NCBI RefSeq assembly: GCF_946885885.1
Contig: NZ_CAMPHN010000018.1
Location: 1 to 47,541 of the forward strand
From: an uncultured Pseudomonas sp.
Lineage (GTDB): Bacteria; Pseudomonadota; Gammaproteobacteria; Pseudomonadales; Pseudomonadaceae
DNA length: 47,541 nt
Reading direction: 5' to 3'
Shown: piece after piece, positions 43,973-47,541 of the stretch
How positions within the stretch are numbered: position 1 is the stretch's first letter
Layout: each line of letters begins with the position of its first letter
Notes under the pieces: generated by a model
What the model was told of the DNA's origin: nothing
The model's input: only the letters and a program-made list of their open reading frames with translations
Databases searched by the model: none
Program-made: the position numbers and the translations under genes

Positions 43973-46900
43973 GCGTCCTCCTCGTCCGCCGCCAAGGCCA
44001 GCAACGCCGGGCCGAGCAGCTGTTCAGCAAGCGCCTCGAATTCGGCGCCGAGCGCGTCGCGGTCGCGGAAGGCCAGGGCGTTCCAGGGGTCCTGGCACTC
44101 GCCGGGGATGGGGCTGAAGTCGGCGCCGAGCCAGGCGTTTTGCGCGGCGCTGCGAGCGGCGTCGATCGGCTCCTTTTTGCTGCGGGCGCTGGGCAGCAAC
44201 AGCGCCTTGGCGAAATCGTGACTGGCGCGCAGGATCAGCGGCAGCGGCGCGCACAAGGCCTCGCGATAGGCGCTGAGCCAGGGCTGCAACAGCTCGGCGG
44301 GATTGGCCAGGGGCGCCAGCCGCCAGTCGCCGGCCGGCGAGATCAGCAGGCTGTCGCGGGCGATACCCGGGGTGGCGCCGAGATTGAGCAACAAATGGCG
44401 CAACCAGAACCCCGGTAGGTCCCAAGCGCCGGGGGCATGCAAACGCCAGTCGAACAGGCCGCAGGCGGTGACGCCATCGAGCCAGCCGTAGACATGCACG
44501 CCGGCCAGGCGCACATCGATCAACAGCGGTTGCGGCGCATCCTGCGGGCGTGCCTCGAACAGCCGCGGGGCGAAGGCGCGCACCGGGCCGCGCAGCTTGC
44601 CCCACAGCGCCTGGCCCAGTTCGCCGGGCGGCAGCCAGCCGGCGGCGCGGGCGATACGGCGTTCATCGGCCTCCGACCAATCGCGCTCCATGGCCTCCAG
44701 GGTCAGCCGGCGCAAGCCGCGCCGGGCCGGGCCTTCGAGGGCGAAAGGCTCGTCGGTCGCGATGCCCTCCTCGGTATCGGCCAGGCGCAAGCCCAGGCGC
44801 TGTTCGAGAAGGAAACGCGCCGGGTGACGGAAACACAGCAGCAACTGCGCCGGTTCGATCTGCAACCAGTCGTCGTCCGGCGGCGGCAGCCGTTCGACGA
44901 AGGCTTGTGGGTTGAGATCCGGCGGCTCGGCCAGACGCGCGGCGGCGCGGAACCAGGACGCGGAATAACCGCTGTGGGTGCCATCGGCGAAATTGCCGGG
45001 GGCGAAGGGTTGCAGCGGGTGGGCGATCAATAACTGCGCGCTGGCTTTGCGCTCCGGTAGGACCGGGCTTGCCTGCGAAGCCTCTGCTGCCGACGCATCG
45101 CGGCCGAGGCCGCTCCTACCTGGATCGCTGGTGCAGACGGCGGTCATATCGACGGCTTCGAGCAGTTCGCTGATCAGCACCGAGGGCGGCAGCACGGCGT
45201 TGTCACGTGGGTCGCGGCCGACGTAGCTGAGGTAGAGCGCGCCGCGCGCCGAGAGCAGGGTTTCCAGCAGCAGGTAACGGTCGTCGAGGCGGCGCACGCG
45301 GTCGCCGCGCCGCGTTTTCTGGCTGATCAGGTCGAAGCCCACCGCCGGGGTGCGTCGCGGCAACGCGCCGTCGTCCAGGCCGAGCAGGCAGACCAGGCGG
45401 AACGGCAGGCTGCGCATCGGCACCATGGTGCAGAAGGTCACCGCACCGGTGAGAAAGCCCGATGCGCCGCCGCCCTGCTCCAGCGCCGCGGACAATTGCT
45501 GGCGAATCAGCGCCAGCTCCAACGGCCGCTCGATACCCGCCGCAGCGGCCTGCTCCTTGAGCGCGGCGCAAGCCCTGGACAGCAACAATAGGGTGTCGCC
45601 GGCCTCGCGCTCGTCGAACAGGCCGTCGATCAGACCGAGCAGGGTATCGGCCCAATCGGCGAGGCTACGCGGGCGCTGTAGCTCGCGGGCGAGCGTGCTG
45701 AGGCGCTCGACGAAGGCGACCAGGCGCCCGAGCAACTGCGCCCGGCCACCTTCCAGGGCATCCAGCGGCCAGCTGTCGCCGAGCAGCGGCGCCTGCTCGC
45801 CGGCCAGCTGCGGCGGTACGGCGAAGCCCAGCAGCAAGCGGTCGAGGCCCTGGCGCCAGGTGAAAGCGTTATCGGCCGGCAGCCCGAGCTGCTCGCGATG
45901 CTGGGCATCGCGGCCCCAGCGCACACCCGCGGCATGCAACCAGTCGCGCAACAGCGGTAGGTCTTCGCGTTCGATGCCGGCGCGGCTGGCCACTGCGGGT
46001 TGCTCCAGCCAAGCGAGGATTTCCTCAGCGGCGAAGCGGCTTTCGGGCAGCGCGAGCAGGTTGAGAAAGGCTTCGATCAGCGGAATTTCCGCGCGCAGGC
46101 TGCGGTCGGCCAGGCTGAAGGGAATCCAGGGCGTACTCTCGCGTTGTGCTCCGGCCTTGTAGGCGAACACCGCTTCGATATAGGGCGCGTAACGCTCGAT
46201 ATCGGGGGTCAGCACCACCACCTGATCAGGGGTCAATTGCGGGTCGGCGGCAAAGCGCGCGAGCAGTTGGTCATGCAGGATTTCCACTTCGCGCAGCGGC
46301 GAATGGGCGATATGCACTTCCAGCGAGCGGTCGTCCTCGCGCAACGTCAGACGCTCTTCCGGCAAGCGCGTGCGCAGGCGCAGGATGTCGTTCTGCAGTG
46401 CTTGCAGCAGGCTGGCGTCGTGCAGGTCTTCATCGGCGCTGTAAAGGCCGATTTCCTGGCTGCCTTCGCTGGAAGCCAGGGCGAACAGGCTGTCGAAAAA
46501 GTCGCGGCCCTGTTTGCCCAGGCTGGCCAATAACGGATGGCCGACATCCAGGTACCAATCGTCAGGACTGCTCTCTTGATTAGCCGCTGCGCTTAGGGGT
46601 TGCCTGGCCAGCTCGCGGATATCGCGAATCTCGCCCCAGGCCTCGCGGCACGGATTGAGCGCGCAGATCACCACCTCGGTGTGCCGCGCCAGGCCTTCGA
46701 GCACGCGCAGATGGTGGGTCGGCAGGCTGCTGATGCCGAACACCAGCAGGCGCTCGGGCAGATCGGCGATCGGCGCCTGGTCATACAGACGGCGCAGCAG
46801 GTCGTCGAGCAGGCGTGCGCGGTGCGGGTGACCGTCGCGGGTCAGTTCGCGCCACAGCAGCGCCTGCCAGGCTTCGTCCGCGCCCAGGTCGAGCAGCTCG

Positions 46901-47358
46901 TTGCGCTCCCAGGCAGCCAGCCAGTCGTCGCGATACAGCAGGTATTGGTCGAAAACGTCGGCGATCTTGCTGGCCAGCGACAGCCGCCGTCGTTCGTCGC
47001 CGCCCTCCAGGTAATGCCCCAGGCGCGGCGCTTCGGCTAGGTTGGCCGGCTCGCATAGCCAATCGTAGAGACGCCAGGCAAGCGTGCTGGGCGAGAACGC
47101 CGATTGCTCCGGCAACTGGCCGAGCACCAGGCGCGACAGGTCCCAGACGAACTTGGCCGGCAGCTGCACCTCGAGCTGCATGGCGATACCCTGCTTGCGC
47201 GCCAGCTCAAGCGTCAGCCAGCGCCCCATGCCCTGGCTCGGCACCACCACCAGCGCCGGCGCGAAGGGCTCACGCAACGGCTGGGCGAGCAGGGTCGTGG
47301 CCAGCTCGCCGAGGGTTTCCAGATCAGGGGCGTGATAGAGCGTAAGCATGGTCAGCAT
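43969..47358 (-). CDS. recC: RecBCD subunit RecC, with an in-frame repeat-derived insertion
   Basis: An 1129-residue RecC. The start MLTLYHAPDLETLGELATTLL, PSQGMGRWLTLELARKQGIA, VFGISSLPTHHLRVLEGLARHTEV and the VVVLTPDIERYAPYIEAVF strand are typical, as is TFCTMVPMRSLPFRLVCLLGLDDGALPR. RecC holds the Chi-recognition tunnel and structures the complex. The ATG at 47358 has AGGA at suitable distance; another ATG three codons later is possible. Between LLEAVDMTAVC and SAQLLIAHPLQPF, about 21 residues (SGLGRDASAAEASQASPVLP and neighbours) are encoded by a 63-bp copy of a chromosomal REP-like repeat, in frame. It is coupled to recB (ATGA). Confidence 0.94.
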   Translation of the reverse strand: MLTMLTLYHAPDLETLGELATTLLAQPLREPFAPALVVVPSQGMGRWLTLELARKQGIAMQLEVQLPAKFVWDLSRLVLGQLPEQSAFSPSTLAWRLYDWLCEPANLAEAPRLGHYLEGGDERRRLSLASKIADVFDQYLLYRDDWLAAWERNELLDLGADEAWQALLWRELTRDGHPHRARLLDDLLRRLYDQAPIADLPERLLVFGISSLPTHHLRVLEGLARHTEVVICALNPCREAWGEIRDIRELARQPLSAAANQESSPDDWYLDVGHPLLASLGKQGRDFFDSLFALASSEGSQEIGLYSADEDLHDASLLQALQNDILRLRTRLPEERLTLREDDRSLEVHIAHSPLREVEILHDQLLARFAADPQLTPDQVVVLTPDIERYAPYIEAVFAYKAGAQRESTPWIPFSLADRSLRAEIPLIEAFLNLLALPESRFAAEEILAWLEQPAVASRAGIEREDLPLLRDWLHAAGVRWGRDAQHREQLGLPADNAFTWRQGLDRLLLGFAVPPQLAGEQAPLLGDSWPLDALEGGRAQLLGRLVAFVERLSTLARELQRPRSLADWADTLLGLIDGLFDEREAGDTLLLLSRACAALKEQAAAAGIERPLELALIRQQLSAALEQGGGASGFLTGAVTFCTMVPMRSLPFRLVCLLGLDDGALPRRTPAVGFDLISQKTRRGDRVRRLDDRYLLLETLLSARGALYLSYVGRDPRDNAVLPPSVLISELLEAVDMTAVCTSDPGRSGLGRDASAAEASQASPVLPERKASAQLLIAHPLQPFAPGNFADGTHSGYSASWFRAAARLAEPPDLNPQAFVERLPPPDDDWLQIEPAQLLLCFRHPARFLLEQRLGLRLADTEEGIATDEPFALEGPARRGLRRLTLEAMERDWSEADERRIARAAGWLPPGELGQALWGKLRGPVRAFAPRLFEARPQDAPQPLLIDVRLAGVHVYGWLDGVTACGLFDWRLHAPGAWDLPGFWLRHLLLNLGATPGIARDSLLISPAGDWRLAPLANPAELLQPWLSAYREALCAPLPLILRASHDFAKALLLPSARSKKEPIDAARSAAQNAWLGADFSPIPGECQDPWNALAFRDRDALGAEFEALAEQLLGPALLALAADEEDA
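45057..45119. repeat. 63-bp REP-like repeat lying in frame inside recC
   Basis: GTAGGACCGGGC (45057-45068) and GGCCGCTCCTAC (45108-45119) are the ends of a GTAGGAGCGG-type palindrome. Its length is 63 bp, the same as the intergenic copies at 39941-40003 and 40223-40285. Read on the recC sense strand it runs GTAGGAGCGGCCTCGGCC...GGTCCTAC. 63 is divisible by 3 and the copy has no stop in the recC frame, so recC stays open. Confidence 0.85.
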
Positions 47359-47541
47359 GGCGTCCTGTGCGAAGCGCTAGGGTAACCAGTCTGACGGCCC
47401 GACGCGATAAGCGCTGCCATGGCATCAACTGCGAGGGTCTGTTGCCGTTTCAGCGCAAGCCGCGTTGCCGCGAAAAATCTCGCCAAGCTAGGCGTAGGAC
47501 GCAGGTAATGGACTAGCCGTCCGCGTTGTTCCCTTGCCAAG
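47359..47541 (-). other. Sequence upstream of recC
   Basis: The last 183 bp contain the probable recC promoter region. A 62-codon open frame on the minus strand overlaps the recC start by 7 nt and has no recognised domain or clear ribosome site, so it is not called. No hexamer pair with correct spacing was found. Confidence 0.3.

Noticed and set aside
47352..47540. 62-codon minus-strand ORF upstream of recC
   Set aside because: No ribosome site or recognisable domain, and it overlaps the recC start by 7 nt.

Overview
The window reads as chromosomal DNA of a Pseudomonas species (Gammaproteobacteria). It has high GC and Pseudomonas-type genes: DUF1127 and DUF2388 small proteins, a recC-recB-recD order, and a common polysaccharide antigen (A-band) locus ordered rmd-gmd-wzm-wzt-wbpX-wbpY-wbpZ. 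Its intergenic spaces hold GTAGG...CCTAC-type palindromic repeats common in this genus. No tRNA, rRNA, CRISPR array, IS transposase or prophage was recognised.

Layout. (1) 1-1362: two DUF1127 micro-proteins, a regulatory region and repeats. (2) 1372-9105, minus strand: the A-band D-rhamnan operon, covering GDP-D-rhamnose synthesis (Gmd, Rmd), ABC export (Wzm/Wzt) and three rhamnosyltransferases (WbpX/Y/Z). The wbpW gene found here in P. aeruginosa is missing. (3) 9174-14763: a two-way cassette that looks like the mycobacterial decaprenyl-phosphoryl-D-arabinofuranose pathway: UbiA-type phosphoribosyltransferase, divergent-PAP2 phosphatase, DprE1-like oxidase, DprE2-like reductase, GtrA-like membrane protein and a multi-spanning GT-C-like transferase. 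(4) 14809-21873, minus strand: a decoration block with FkbM methyltransferase, acyltransferase 3, two class I methyltransferases and two large paralogous glycosyltransferases, comparable in content to the accessory A-band genes of P. aeruginosa. Together (2)-(4) should build, decorate and export a D-rhamnan and probably supply a lipid-linked D-arabinofuranose donor whose acceptor is unknown.

(5) 22271-25297: two secreted DUF2388 paralogues overlapping a DUF4105 protein. (6) 25688-28997: GFA-family protein, AEC transporter, class I amidotransferase-like hydrolase and a periplasmic solute-binding-like protein. (7) 29108-34366, minus strand: a tight four-gene module of a PspA/ESCRT-III homologue, a AAA ATPase, a membrane coiled-coil protein and a membrane-anchored solute-binding/OmpA fusion. 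It is a candidate envelope-maintenance system. (8) 34755-36641, minus strand: the RtcB2-PrfH ribosome-repair pair, preceded by a promoter, a 13-codon leader ORF with a near-perfect Shine-Dalgarno, and complementary segments that could hide the rtcB start site. (9) 36717-47358, minus strand: a secreted DUF3298-like protein and recC-recB-recD. recB and recD are separated by about 670 bp of stacked repeats with a 282-bp tandem duplication, and a 63-bp repeat of the same family sits in frame inside recC.

All identifications come from reading the translated sequence and from family knowledge. No database search was run.
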